Counted from the first letter of the stretch, positions 25,387 to 34,378 are shown. The stretch: 64,000 nucleotides of DNA from JAOEGB01 sp041262585 (GCF_041262585.1 NZ_JBGCBZ010000010.1:1-64000), one strand, 5' to 3'. Program-made: numbers and translations. The notes: generated by a model from the sequence alone, not told the origin.

Positions 25387-25974
25387 ATGGTTCGAAGAAG
25401 CTCAGGCCTGTTTCGGGCGCTGGCCGCGGTCACGATAGCCGGGACGTGCTTGTTCACCCCCGGCACGGCCCAGGCGGCCCAATCGCACATACTCCCAGTC
25501 GATATGCAGACGCAGGAGCAGAGCAAGTGGTGCTGGTCGGCGGCCGGCAGCATGATCGCCGCATATCACGGCGTGAAGATCTCTCAGAACGATTTCTGCA
25601 ACCTGGCGAAGGACAAGATCAGCCTGTTCACCTGCCCGAACGAGGCAGGGAGCGCGAAGCTGGTGGCCCACGCTCTGGACAAACTCTCGTTCTATTCGCC
25701 GGGCGACGACATTCACGACTCGCTCACGTATCACGGGGTTCAGACGCAGATCAATGCCAAGCGGCCCTTCTACGTCGGGATCAGCTGGGCCTCCGGGGGC
25801 GGGCACGCTCTCGTGGCCTACGGATACGACACCCGTTATCTCGGTGGCCTGGTCTACTACATCAACCCCAAGGCCTCCGGGGCGCGGCGGCACGTACGGT
25901 CCTACACCGGTCTGGTGAGCAACAGCTCCTTCACCTGGACCCGGACACTGAACAACATCATGAGGTCGATATGA
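25387..25974 (+). CDS. secreted papain-like cysteine protease
   Basis: A 195-residue exported protein. Residues 1-34 are a signal peptide ending AQAA. The mature part is a compact papain-like domain (AvrRpt2/C70-like or C39-like): catalytic cysteine in QSKWCWSAAGSMI, histidine in GGGHALVAYGYD and a polar residue in YYINPKASG. Two further cysteines (DFCNLA, FTCPNEA) could form a disulfide. ATG follows GAAGGAAG. The stop overlaps the next start as ATGA, so both proteins are made together and may interact outside the cell. Confidence 0.82.
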   Translation: MVRRSSGLFRALAAVTIAGTCLFTPGTAQAAQSHILPVDMQTQEQSKWCWSAAGSMIAAYHGVKISQNDFCNLAKDKISLFTCPNEAGSAKLVAHALDKLSFYSPGDDIHDSLTYHGVQTQINAKRPFYVGISWASGGGHALVAYGYDTRYLGGLVYYINPKASGARRHVRSYTGLVSNSSFTWTRTLNNIMRSI

Positions 25975-26789
25975 GACGGGCAGCCACCCGGGCGGCGGTG
26001 GCCGCCGCGTTCGGAATATTCGTGATTCTCGGCGGAGCGGCGTCGGCCTCGGCAGACGGTTCGTCACTGCTGTCGGGGCAGCCCACCGCCGCCGACCTGC
26101 AGAACGCTCACTCCGTCGCCGCGTCGGCCACGACGCAGGATCAGCTCGCGAACGTGCAGTTCACGAGCACGGAGCCCGGCACCGGCGACTCCTCGCCGGG
26201 CGTCTCGGTCAGCGAGAAGACCATCCCGGTGTTCGAGCTCACCGCGGACTTCGTCCGAGGGACGACCGGCGCTCCCGCAGGGGACCTCGCCTACGTGGCG
26301 GTGCCGGCCCAGGCCGGCGACGGCACCCAGGTCACGATCGGGATGACCTATGAGGGTGACTCCTGGCGGGTGGACGACATCGCCGCCGGTCTGGACGAGC
26401 AGACCGCGGCGAGCATGCTGCCGGAGGGGACCTCTCTGCTGCACGAGCCGCAGATCGATGCCTGGTATGCCGTCTCCGACAAGGAGATCCGCCTGCTGAA
26501 CACATCGGGGTCTGACACCGCGCCTACGGTGTACAGCGTCGAGGGTTACCAGCGGCTGGTCGCCTCGCGCTACGGCGACAAACTGCCGGGTTCGGACTAC
26601 GACAAGGAGGGCCTGGTAGGCGGCTTCGGTTCGGGCGGGGCCGGTGCGGTCTCGCAGTTGACGACCGGCTCGGCGACCGGCTCGGCGACCGGGCCGGACT
26701 TCCACGCCGTGCCACTCGGGATCGGTGCCGTGCTGGCGGCCGGGGCGCTGGCCCTGGCGATCCGCGGCTTCCGGAGACAGCGGCGCTGA
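25971..26789 (+). CDS. exported, C-terminally anchored partner protein
   Basis: A 272-residue protein with an N-terminal signal peptide (about 1-29), a soluble extracytoplasmic domain, a Gly/Ser/Thr-rich stretch with GSATGSATG, and a C-terminal membrane helix (VPLGIGAVLAAGALALAI) followed by RGFRRQRR, so it is tethered to the membrane facing out. No family is recognised. It overlaps the protease stop by 4 nt (ATGA). It could be the protease's anchor, inhibitor or substrate; the sequence does not say which. Confidence 0.78.
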   Translation: MRRAATRAAVAAAFGIFVILGGAASASADGSSLLSGQPTAADLQNAHSVAASATTQDQLANVQFTSTEPGTGDSSPGVSVSEKTIPVFELTADFVRGTTGAPAGDLAYVAVPAQAGDGTQVTIGMTYEGDSWRVDDIAAGLDEQTAASMLPEGTSLLHEPQIDAWYAVSDKEIRLLNTSGSDTAPTVYSVEGYQRLVASRYGDKLPGSDYDKEGLVGGFGSGGAGAVSQLTTGSATGSATGPDFHAVPLGIGAVLAAGALALAIRGFRRQRR

Positions 26790-26794
26790 AGCCA

Positions 26795-26831
26795 GGCGGG
26801 CGGGCCGTCAAGGGAGCACGGCTCGCCCGCC
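26795..26831. terminator. convergent terminator hairpin
   Basis: GGCGGGC...GCCCGCC outer stem with an inner GCCGT/ACGGC stem, between the forward surface-protein stop (26789) and the reverse qcrB-like stop (26850). Confidence 0.65.
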
Positions 26832-26849
26832 AAACCCGGCCGGCGGTTG

Positions 26850-28514
26850 TCAGCGCTCGGTGTGCGGCTCGCGCTCCCCGGCATCGACGCGCTCCCCGGC
26901 GCCGATGGCAGCATGCTTCTCCTCGTGGGCTTCCTTGTGGGCTTCCTTGTGGGCTTCGTCGAGCGGGACGTGGTCCGTGCCGTACGTCCGGCTCATCCTG
27001 GCGCGGAGCCTGCCGAGGACAGTACGGGCGAGCTTTGGGGGAATGCCCCCGCTGTCCACCCCGCTCTCGATGACGGGGATCTCGGCCTTGCCGCGGATGT
27101 GTTCGGCGATGTCCTCCGCCGCCGGTGTGTGGACCTCGATGTACTCGCCGCTCGGCATCCGCCTGATGACGCCCGACTCCACACCGTGCGACAGCACCTC
27201 GGCATCCCTGTGCTGGAGGCCGATGCAGATCTGGTACGCGATGAGGTAGGCGAGCGCCGGACCGATGAAGATCGCGAATCGGCCGAAGATCGTCGTCTCG
27301 TACAGGCCGACATGGAAGAAGGCCGAGATCTCGTCGTTCGCGCCCAGCAGCCACAGGATGCCGTAAAACGTGATGCCCGCCACGCCGATCGCGGTGCGGT
27401 GTGGGTTGTTACGCGGCCGGTCGCACAGGTGGTGCTCACGGCGGTCACCGGTGATCCACCGCTCGGCGAACGGGTAGATCGCCAGGCCCGTCATGAGGAT
27501 GCCCAACGGCACCAGCGCCGGGATCAGCACGCTCAGCGGAATCGTGTGGCCCAGCACATTGATCTCCCAGGCGGGCATCAGGCGCAGCGCCCCCTCCAGG
27601 AAGCCCATGTAGAAGTCGGGCTGGGACCCGGCCGAGATGTCCGCCGGCGTGTACGGCCCGAACAGCCAGATCGGGTTGATCTCAGCCAAGGTCCCCAGCA
27701 AGGCGAGGACGGCGAACGTGAACAGGAAGAACGCACCCGACTTGGCCATGAACGCCGGGTAGAACGGCCCGCCCACCACGTTGGTCTCGGTGCGGCCCGG
27801 GCCCGGCATCTGCGTGTGCTTCTGCACCCACATGAGGATCAGGTGCGCGGAGATCAAAGCCAGCAGGAGGCCCGGGATCAGGAGGATGTGGATCGTGAAG
27901 AACCGCGAGATCACCTCCTGCCCGGGATATTCGCCGCCGAACAGGAAGAACGACATGTACGTGCCCACCACCGGGATCCCGAGCATGACGCCCTGGGTGA
28001 TCCGCAGACCGGCGCCGGAGAGCAGGTCGTCGGGCAGGGAGTAACCGGTCAGGCCCTCCACCAGCGCCAGCGTGAAAAGGGTGAGGCCGATGAGCCAGTT
28101 GAGCTCTCGCGGCTTGCGATAGGCCCCGGTGAAGAACACGCGGAGCATGTGGACCATGATTCCGGCCACGAACAACAGCGCCGCCCAGTGGTGGATCTGC
28201 CGGATCAGCAGACCGCCCCGCACGTCGAAGCTGATATGGAGGGCAGAGGCGTACGCCTCGGACATCCTCACGCCGACCAGCGGCTGGTAGGAGCCCGAGT
28301 AGGCGACCTCGCCCATGCTGGGCTTGAACCAGAACGTCAGGAACGTGCCGGTCAGCAGCAGGATGATGAACGAGTAGAGCGCGATCTCGCCCAGCAGGAA
28401 CGACCAGTGGTCCGGGAAGATCTTCCTCAGGTTGCGCTTGAGGAAGCTTCCCGCGCCGAGGCGATCGTCAACGAATGTGGCGACCCCGGCGATGACTTTC
28501 GGGGGAGCCTTCAT
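26850..28514 (-). CDS. qcrB: orphan cytochrome b subunit of the bc1 complex (QcrB paralogue)
   Basis: A 554-residue actinobacterial-type cytochrome b. The haem-ligand histidines are in IRQIHHWAALLFVAGIMVHM and RFFTIHI...LISAHLILM; PDFYMGFLEGALRLMPAWE is the PEWY-region counterpart. About eight membrane helices are followed by a long cytoplasmic tail with EAHKEAHKEAHEEKH, encoded by a short tandem repeat. qcrB normally follows qcrC and qcrA with ctaE nearby; none is here, so this is probably a second copy. ATG at 28514 follows GAGGAAGGG. It may serve an alternative respiratory branch. Confidence 0.9.
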   Translation of the reverse strand: MKAPPKVIAGVATFVDDRLGAGSFLKRNLRKIFPDHWSFLLGEIALYSFIILLLTGTFLTFWFKPSMGEVAYSGSYQPLVGVRMSEAYASALHISFDVRGGLLIRQIHHWAALLFVAGIMVHMLRVFFTGAYRKPRELNWLIGLTLFTLALVEGLTGYSLPDDLLSGAGLRITQGVMLGIPVVGTYMSFFLFGGEYPGQEVISRFFTIHILLIPGLLLALISAHLILMWVQKHTQMPGPGRTETNVVGGPFYPAFMAKSGAFFLFTFAVLALLGTLAEINPIWLFGPYTPADISAGSQPDFYMGFLEGALRLMPAWEINVLGHTIPLSVLIPALVPLGILMTGLAIYPFAERWITGDRREHHLCDRPRNNPHRTAIGVAGITFYGILWLLGANDEISAFFHVGLYETTIFGRFAIFIGPALAYLIAYQICIGLQHRDAEVLSHGVESGVIRRMPSGEYIEVHTPAAEDIAEHIRGKAEIPVIESGVDSGGIPPKLARTVLGRLRARMSRTYGTDHVPLDEAHKEAHKEAHEEKHAAIGAGERVDAGEREPHTER

Positions 28515-28584
28515 AGTGCCCTTCCTCAAGATCGGACGGGGCGGCATCGTCAGCGCGATCGCGCCCCAAACGCACCGAACACAC

Positions 28585-28618
28585 CACGCCAATCACACGC
28601 CAATCACCACGCCAATCA
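28585..28618. repeat. three CACGCCAATCA repeats upstream of qcrB paralogue
   Basis: CACGCCAATCA occurs at 28585, 28596 and 28608, a period of 11-12 bp, 71 bp upstream of the qcrB start codon. Helical phasing and position suit an operator array, but a simple tandem duplication is also possible. Confidence 0.6.
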
Positions 28619-29117
28619 CGACCGTGAAAGCAATGGCCCCGCAAGGCGGCGATCACCACGCACTCGCCGATACTTGGGCCGAAGTGGCGGACGCCGTACC
28701 GGCGTGAAATCACCGAAGGCCTGTGGTGCACTGGCCGTGGCCGGTTAGGCGAGCCTGACGGGCGTTCCTCGGCCGGCAGATGGAATCCGGCCGACCGGCG
28801 CCCTTTTCAGTTCTCTCCCGCCAATCTACCCGGCGACGTCGCTTCCAGCTCTATCACGGCTCCTCTGATATCGCCTGCTCCGCCGCCTGACGCAAGGCGT
28901 CACTCACTTCAACGGCCATGCCCCCGACGCTAAGCCGTAGGTCACAGGTATTACCACCCGCCTGCTCACCGCCGGCATCCGGACGTTCCTCCGGCCGCTG
29001 CGCTGATCTTGGGGCGCAGCCAAAGCGGGGCGCGCCGCCAATGGTCGTTGGCATTTCGCTGGCCGGGGCCGTTCTGGCCGGGCTTGGATATCTGGTGGTA
29101 GGCAGCGACGACGCTCC
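28619..29117. other. intergenic region, no supported gene
   Basis: About 500 bases between the qcrB paralogue and the SDR. A 66-residue reverse frame (28854-29054) ending EVSDALRQAAEQAISEEP has no ribosome site or recognisable homologue and is not called. No strong hairpin was seen. Confidence 0.4.
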
Positions 29118-29903
29118 TTAGCTCGGGAACATCCCGCTGCTGACGTTGACGAAAGTGCCGGTTATCGCCGCGGCCCGGTCGGAGGCCAGGAACGCGGCCG
29201 TGTCCGCAACCTCCGACAGCCGGGGCGACCGGCGCAGCATTCTCATCTCCGCCAGGCGGTCGAGCAGGCCCTGGAAGGCCACGTCGTCCAGAGCCAGATC
29301 GCTGTTGACCGAGGCGAGCTTCTCCGGCGACAGCGTCTCGGGGACCCCGGCCGTCCACAGGCCGACGACGCGGACGCCGTGCGGCCCGACCTCGGCCGCC
29401 AGGTTGCGGACGAATGTGTCGGTCGCCGCGTCGGCGGGCCCTGTGCCGCCCATCATGGGGCTTCCGTGGGCGGATCCGCTGTCCAGCGTCAGGATGACGC
29501 CGGATCCCCGCTCGATCATGTGGCGTGCCGCCGCCCGCGCGGTGATGAAGTTCGCCGTGATCCCCGTGACGATCGGACGGGTGAAGTCGGCAGTCGTCAT
29601 GTGGACCAGGGGGATTCCCTGTACGTCCCCGCGCGAGACGAGGTTGAGCGACACGTCGATGCCGCCCGCCCGGGTGGCCACGTCCTGGGCGTGCTCGTCC
29701 ACGGCGTGTTCGTCGAGGGCATCCAGCACGGCCACCTCCGCGGACCCGCCGGAGGCGGTGATCTCCTCCGCCACCTTGTCGAGGGTCTCGCGGGTGCGGC
29801 CGGCCAGGAAGACCCTCGCCCCTTCGCGGGCGAAGGTCCTGGCGACACCGCCGCCTATCGATCCGCCCGCTCCGTAGATGATCGCGTTCTTGTTCTCGAG
29901 CAT
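29118..29903 (-). CDS. atypical SDR-family protein lacking YxxxK
   Basis: A 261-residue Rossmann-fold short-chain dehydrogenase/reductase. The nucleotide site AIIYGAGGSIGGGVARTFAREG is intact and ends in the usual ITGTFVNVSSG. Where the catalytic YxxxK should follow the serine there is GTGPADAATDTF, so both Tyr and Lys are absent. It may bind NAD(P) without normal SDR catalysis, or use another mechanism. ATG at 29903 has a good GGAGGAG site. An LmbU-like relic lies upstream on the other strand. Confidence 0.88.
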   Translation of the reverse strand: MLENKNAIIYGAGGSIGGGVARTFAREGARVFLAGRTRETLDKVAEEITASGGSAEVAVLDALDEHAVDEHAQDVATRAGGIDVSLNLVSRGDVQGIPLVHMTTADFTRPIVTGITANFITARAAARHMIERGSGVILTLDSGSAHGSPMMGGTGPADAATDTFVRNLAAEVGPHGVRVVGLWTAGVPETLSPEKLASVNSDLALDDVAFQGLLDRLAEMRMLRRSPRLSEVADTAAFLASDRAAAITGTFVNVSSGMFPS

Positions 29904-30069
29904 GACGGCTCCTCCGTTGTCGTCGCGGTTCACACGTGTTCTGTTCTTGCTCCACGCGCAGGTTCGATCGTGAAACGCACGAGGCCCGGGAAACTCATCG
30001 GTGCTCCGATGCGCGGCGCTTCGATCCACCACGCGGAGGCGGAGCCGTACGGCGCCGGCGGGAGGCAGA

Positions 30070-30270
30070 AGGTGGCTGGGGGACTGGCTCGTCTACGGCC
30101 AGACGACCTTCCCCGACCGTTACCGGCAGGCCGTCGAGAGGACCTCGCTCGATTACCAGACCCTGCGGAACCACGCCTGGGTGGCGAGGAGATGGCAGGT
30201 CGCGGCGGACAGGGCCAACCGTGACCTGGTGGACTGGATGAGGTTCGTCCTCGACGAGGCCGCCGGCGGC
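30070..30270 (+). pseudogene. LmbU-family regulator relic
   Basis: The forward frame reads RWLGDWLVYGQ, YRQAVERTSLDYQTLRNHAWVARR, the core signature of LmbU-type actinomycete antibiotic regulators, then jumps to WQVAADRANRDLVDWMRFVLDEAA, resembling the C-terminal part of the same or a related DNA-binding protein. The usual middle segment is missing, there is no stop until deep inside the antisense pirin gene, and no clear start. An internal deletion plus loss of the 3' end best explains it. Confidence 0.6.
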
Positions 30271-30378
30271 GTGGCCGGCGACATGGAGCAGCCGAGACGA
30301 GGGCGGAAGGGGCCGGCGGGTCTTGCGGGGGCAGGCCCGTCAGGTGCCCTTCCAGCGAAGCGAGGAGGGCGGTGCGGG

Positions 30379-31347
30379 TTAGCGGTGCCGGCCGCGTGGC
30401 ACGAGCCGGGTGGTCGGCATGGGCGGAGCCGGGAGCTTGGCGTCTCCGTAGGCGGCCACCGTGCCGAAGCGGCTGCCGGTCATCCATTCCTCGCGCGCCG
30501 CGACGATCTCGTCATGGTCGCGGGCGACGAAATTCCACCACATCACGATGCGCTCCTCGAAGGGCTCGCCGCCGAGGAGGAGCACCCGGCCCGGCGCATC
30601 GGCGCCCAGCGTGAGTTCGGACCGGCCCGAGCCGAGATACAGCAAGGGGCCCGGCTCCAGGCCGGTCCCGTCGACGTCCACCTTGCCGGTAAGGGTGAGC
30701 AGGGCGTATTCGAAATCGGGCCGCAAAGGCAGGCGCACACGCGCGTTCGCGTCCAGGGCCGCCTCCGCGCCGACGAGCGGGGTGTAACAGCGTGCCGCGG
30801 ACTCGGCTCCGGCCAGCTCTCCCATGAGGACGGTGACGGTGGCGCCGCCGTCCCGGAACACCGGAAGGTCGTTGTGGTGGCTGAACTGTGGGGGGACGTG
30901 GCGGTCGGCCCCGGGCAAGGCCACCCACAGCTGCATCCCGTGCACAGTCGGCTCGTTGCCGGTGCCCACCTCGGCATGGGCGATGCCCCGTCCCGCCGTC
31001 ATCAGATTGAGCTGGCCCGGACGGATCACCTGGTCGCTGCCGATGCTGTCCATGTGCCGGATCTCACCGGAGACGAGCCAGGTCACCGTCTGGAGTTCGG
31101 TGTGGGGGTGGGGAGGCAACCGCATGCCGGAAATGCCGGTGACGTCCTGGGGGCCGAAGTGGTCGATGAAACACCACGCGCCCACCATCCGGTGTGCCCG
31201 GTTGGGCAGGGTGCGGATGACCGTCATCCCTCGTGCGCCGCCGAGCGCCACCTCGTGGCCGGGGAGTAGCTCCTGCACCGGACGCGTGGAGACAGTCTTC
31301 AAGCCCCCGCAGACGAGTTCCTGCGGATCCTGCTCGATGTTGCTCAT
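30379..31347 (-). CDS. pirin family protein
   Basis: A 322-residue bicupin. The metal ligands of the N-terminal cupin are visible in LPPHPHTELQTVTW and later IAHAEVG; the core has MVGAWCFIDHFGP. Pirins act as metal-dependent quercetinase-like enzymes or as transcription co-regulators. The ATG at 31347 has GGGAG 7 nt upstream, better than the ATG 27 nt earlier. It lies in a run of reverse-strand metabolic genes with separate promoters. The specific role is unknown. Confidence 0.9.
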   Translation of the reverse strand: MSNIEQDPQELVCGGLKTVSTRPVQELLPGHEVALGGARGMTVIRTLPNRAHRMVGAWCFIDHFGPQDVTGISGMRLPPHPHTELQTVTWLVSGEIRHMDSIGSDQVIRPGQLNLMTAGRGIAHAEVGTGNEPTVHGMQLWVALPGADRHVPPQFSHHNDLPVFRDGGATVTVLMGELAGAESAARCYTPLVGAEAALDANARVRLPLRPDFEYALLTLTGKVDVDGTGLEPGPLLYLGSGRSELTLGADAPGRVLLLGGEPFEERIVMWWNFVARDHDEIVAAREEWMTGSRFGTVAAYGDAKLPAPPMPTTRLVPRGRHR

Positions 31348-31479
31348 CCACGCACTCCCGGTCGGGTCGGACACGGCTGCCCCATGGTAGACGAGCGTCG
31401 GAGAGCGACCTGACAGAGGTCAGGCCATTCACCTGTGATCGAGCACCAACGGGTGGGCCGGGGAGGGTCCGGAGAACAG

Positions 31480-32328
31480 TCAGTCTTGCGCCAGTAGTTC
31501 GCGGGCCGACTCAACGGGGGCCGGGAGGGTACGGCGCCGGGACAGCGCCCGGGGGAGCCTTCGGAGGGCGTCGCGGAGCGCCTGCAGGCCGACCGGTCCA
31601 CGCCGGACCATCGTCATGACGGTTCGTGCCACCACCGGCCACGGACGGCGCATGACGGCGGTCAGCATCGCGTTGCGCGCGGCGAGGACCTGCCTGCCAT
31701 GCGGGTCCCGAGGGGCCGAGGGGTGGTGATGCGCCACCACGTCGCCGGCGTAGGCCAGCCCCCAGCCGGCCGCCGCCAGGTCGAGGGCGAGACGCTCCTC
31801 CTCGCCGAAGAAGAACACGACGTCGTCGAAGCCCCCGGCCGCCAGATAGGCCTCGCGGCGCACGACCGCCCCGCAGGCCAGGAAGCCCAGAATGCTCGGG
31901 CCGGGCAGATCCGTCTCGGCCGGGAGAGGGGAGCGGGCCATCTCCAGACAGACGGGATCCAGCCGCTCCTCCGGCCCCACGAGCACTCGGGCCGCGAGCA
32001 CCGCGAGGCGCGGATGGGCGTCGAGGCTGTCGGCCGCCTTGTCCAGTGCCCCGGGCGCCCACCAGGAGTCGTCGTCGGCGAACGCGACGTAGGGGGTCGT
32101 CGCCCGCCGCACGCCGACGTTGCGGGCGGGAGCGCCCAGGTTGCGGCCGAGCTCCACCACGTCGACATGCGGGAAGCGCTGCCGTACGAACGCGGCGGTG
32201 CCGTCCGTGGAGCCGTTGTCCACCAGGATGACGGGGCAGTCGTGGTGGGCGAGCGAGCGCTCCAGCTCGTCACGCCGGTTCTGGGTGGCCACCACGACCG
32301 TGACCCGCCCTTTCGTCCGCGCCGTCAT
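31480..32328 (-). CDS. family 2 glycosyltransferase
   Basis: A 282-residue GT-A enzyme: VTVVVATQNRRDEL, VDNGSTDGT, the DXD-type motif in FADDDSWW, an FGEEERLALDLAAAGW acceptor-side helix and a basic C-terminal amphipathic end (about 225-270). It should transfer a sugar from a nucleotide sugar to a cell-envelope or secondary-metabolite acceptor. No other polysaccharide genes are close, so the acceptor is unknown. It starts near the window's 32.3-kb gap with no operon partner. Confidence 0.9.
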   Translation of the reverse strand: MTARTKGRVTVVVATQNRRDELERSLAHHDCPVILVDNGSTDGTAAFVRQRFPHVDVVELGRNLGAPARNVGVRRATTPYVAFADDDSWWAPGALDKAADSLDAHPRLAVLAARVLVGPEERLDPVCLEMARSPLPAETDLPGPSILGFLACGAVVRREAYLAAGGFDDVVFFFGEEERLALDLAAAGWGLAYAGDVVAHHHPSAPRDPHGRQVLAARNAMLTAVMRRPWPVVARTVMTMVRRGPVGLQALRDALRRLPRALSRRRTLPAPVESARELLAQD

Positions 32329-32436
32329 CGCCCCGTCTCCGCCGTGTCGAACCCGAGGATCCTCATCCCCGGGTATCTATCCAAAGTCGCCGCCGTATCC
32401 CATAACCTCCGCACGGCCGTACACCGGAATCAGCGT

Positions 32437-33219
32437 CTAGACATGAAGTTCGCCGGACCAGATGGTCACGGCGTGTCCTGCCAGCTCGACGCGGTCTCCG
32501 CGCAGCGTCGTGCGGACGATTCCGCCGCGCTCGGACACCTGCTCACCGACGAGCCGGTCACGCCCGAGCTTCTCCGACCAGTACGGCGAGAGCACGCAGT
32601 GAGCCGATCCGGTCACCGGGTCCTCGGGGACTCCGGCCCTCGGAGCGAAGAACCGGGACACGAAGTCGGCGGAGGGGCCGTCGCCGGGGGCGGTGACGAC
32701 GACACCCCGGGTGTCCACCGCGGCGAGCCGGTCGAAATCAGGAACGGCCGAGCGGACGGCGTCCGCGGACTCGACCTCCACCAGCAGGTCGAACTGGCTG
32801 CGCCCCACCCAGACGGGTTTCACGCCCAGGGCCTCCACGAGGCCGTCCGGGGGCGCGGCGGCGGTGGCCCTCTTCGCCGGGAAGTCCATCGCGATGAGCC
32901 CGTCGCCGGCCTGGCCGGTGGTGAGGACGCCGCTCTTCGTGGCGAACTCCAGGCGTCCCGAGGCGCCGAGGGAGTAAAGGACATGGGCGGTCGCCAGCGT
33001 CGCGTGCCCGCACAGCGCGACCTCGACGGCGGGGGTGAACCAGCGCAGCGAGTGCCGCGGCCCCTCCTCGCCGATCACGAACGCCGTCTCCGAGTGCCGC
33101 ATCTCGGCGGCGACGGCCTGCATCCAGGCGTCCGTCGCCGGGGCCTCCAGAAGGCACACGGCGGCGGGATTGCCGCGAAAGGCCTGGTCAGTGAACGAAT
33201 CGACGGTGAAGATGCGCAT
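32437..33219 (-). CDS. PhzF-family isomerase-like protein
   Basis: A 260-residue two-lobed PhzF/diaminopimelate-epimerase-fold protein. The N-lobe has VDSFTDQAFRGNPAAVC and the catalytic glutamate in MRHSETAFV; CGHATLATAH and DPVTGSAHC flank the active site in the two lobes. Most members outside phenazine clusters have unknown substrates. ATG at 33219 gives the family start MRIFTVD; the longer frame to 33357 is unrelated. No phenazine genes are present. Confidence 0.9.
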   Translation of the reverse strand: MRIFTVDSFTDQAFRGNPAAVCLLEAPATDAWMQAVAAEMRHSETAFVIGEEGPRHSLRWFTPAVEVALCGHATLATAHVLYSLGASGRLEFATKSGVLTTGQAGDGLIAMDFPAKRATAAAPPDGLVEALGVKPVWVGRSQFDLLVEVESADAVRSAVPDFDRLAAVDTRGVVVTAPGDGPSADFVSRFFAPRAGVPEDPVTGSAHCVLSPYWSEKLGRDRLVGEQVSERGGIVRTTLRGDRVELAGHAVTIWSGELHV

Positions 33220-33274
33220 ATTTCCGGATTCTAGGTCGGGCGCCCGCCGGACGAAGGACCGGTCGGCGAGCCTG

Positions 33275-34378
33275 TCAGGTGGCGTGGCCGAAGACGGCCA
33301 ACGTGTCCCGGGCGACCTGCAGCTCCTCACGGGGCTTGACCACCAGAACGGGAACACGCGCGCCGGACGGGCTGATGAGCCCGTCGGTGTCGAGGTCGCC
33401 GCGGACGGGCGGCTCCAGACCGAGTACCGAGAGCCGGCGGCACACGCCCTCCCGGACCTCGGGCTGGTCCCAGCCGATCTCGCCCGTGAACACGAGCGCG
33501 TCGAGATGGTCGAGGTTGGCCGTCGCCGCCGCGATCTCCCGGCTCACCCGGTGGACGTACACGTCGAGCGCGAGTGCCGCCGCCCTCTCCTTGGACGCGA
33601 CCAGCTCGCGGGTGTCACCGGAAAGCCCGTCCGAGAGCCCGAGCAGGCCGGATCGGTGCTCCAGCCCCTCACGCAGCTCTTCGAGCGAAAGACGGGAGTC
33701 CGACAGCAGCCAGAGCAGCATTCCGGGGTCCACGCTGCCCGACCTCTTGCTCATCGGGACGCCCTCCAGCGGAGTGAACCCCATCGAGGTGTCCACGCTG
33801 CGGCCTCCCCGGATGGCGCACACCGACGACCCGCCGCCGAGGTGCGTCATCACCAGGTCCATCTCCTCAACGGGCCGGTCGAGCAGCTCCGCCGCCCTCC
33901 GGATGGCCCAGGCGTAGGAGAGCCCGTGAAAGCCGTACCGGCGCAGGCCGTACCGCCGCCGCCACTCGGACGGGAGCGGGTAGGTCCTGGCGACCTCGGG
34001 CATTCCGGCGTGGAAGGCCGTGTCCGGGCAGAGGACGTGCGGCACCGAGGGCAGCGTGCGCCGCGCGGCCTCGACGAGCGCGAGCGCGGGCGGCACGTGC
34101 AGCGGCGCGAGGTCGGCGTACCGGCGCACCGCCTCCAGCACGTCGTCGTCCACGACGGCCGGCGCCAGTACGGCGTCGCCGCCGTGCACGAGCCGGTGGC
34201 CGACGAACCCGACCTCCAGCCGGCCATCCCTGGCCAGGAAGTCCGACAGCGTCCGCTCCGCTTCGGCCGGGTCCGGGCTCTGCTCGCTGTGTTCCGTGAG
34301 CAGCACCCGGCCGTCGCGGACGAGGTGAAGCTGGAGGCTCGAGGAGCCGGCGTTGACCGTGAGGACCACCGGTGTCAT
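33275..34378 (-). CDS. ackA: acetate kinase
   Basis: A 367-residue ASKHA-fold kinase that interconverts acetate plus ATP with acetyl phosphate. It shows VLTVNAGSSSLQ, VGHRLVHGG, FDTAFH-like PDTAFHAGMP, RRYGFHGLSY, THLGGGSSVCAI, DTSMGFTPLEGVPM and FTGEIGWDQPEVRE. It is about 30 residues shorter than typical AckA. The usual partner phosphotransacetylase or phosphoketolase gene is not next to it, so acetyl phosphate would come from elsewhere. ATG at 34378 follows GGGGAG. Confidence 0.93.
   Translation of the reverse strand: MTPVVLTVNAGSSSLQLHLVRDGRVLLTEHSEQSPDPAEAERTLSDFLARDGRLEVGFVGHRLVHGGDAVLAPAVVDDDVLEAVRRYADLAPLHVPPALALVEAARRTLPSVPHVLCPDTAFHAGMPEVARTYPLPSEWRRRYGLRRYGFHGLSYAWAIRRAAELLDRPVEEMDLVMTHLGGGSSVCAIRGGRSVDTSMGFTPLEGVPMSKRSGSVDPGMLLWLLSDSRLSLEELREGLEHRSGLLGLSDGLSGDTRELVASKERAAALALDVYVHRVSREIAAATANLDHLDALVFTGEIGWDQPEVREGVCRRLSVLGLEPPVRGDLDTDGLISPSGARVPVLVVKPREELQVARDTLAVFGHAT

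Noticed and set aside
28854..29054. 66-residue reverse frame with EVSDALRQAAEQA end
   Set aside because: No ribosome site, no known family and a low-complexity first half; not enough to call a gene.
30001..31269. 422-residue forward frame
   Set aside because: Only the first 90 residues resemble LmbU; the remainder is antisense to the pirin gene.
32437..33219. Phenazine biosynthesis locus
   Set aside because: PhzF homologues are widespread; no phzA-E or phzG genes are nearby.
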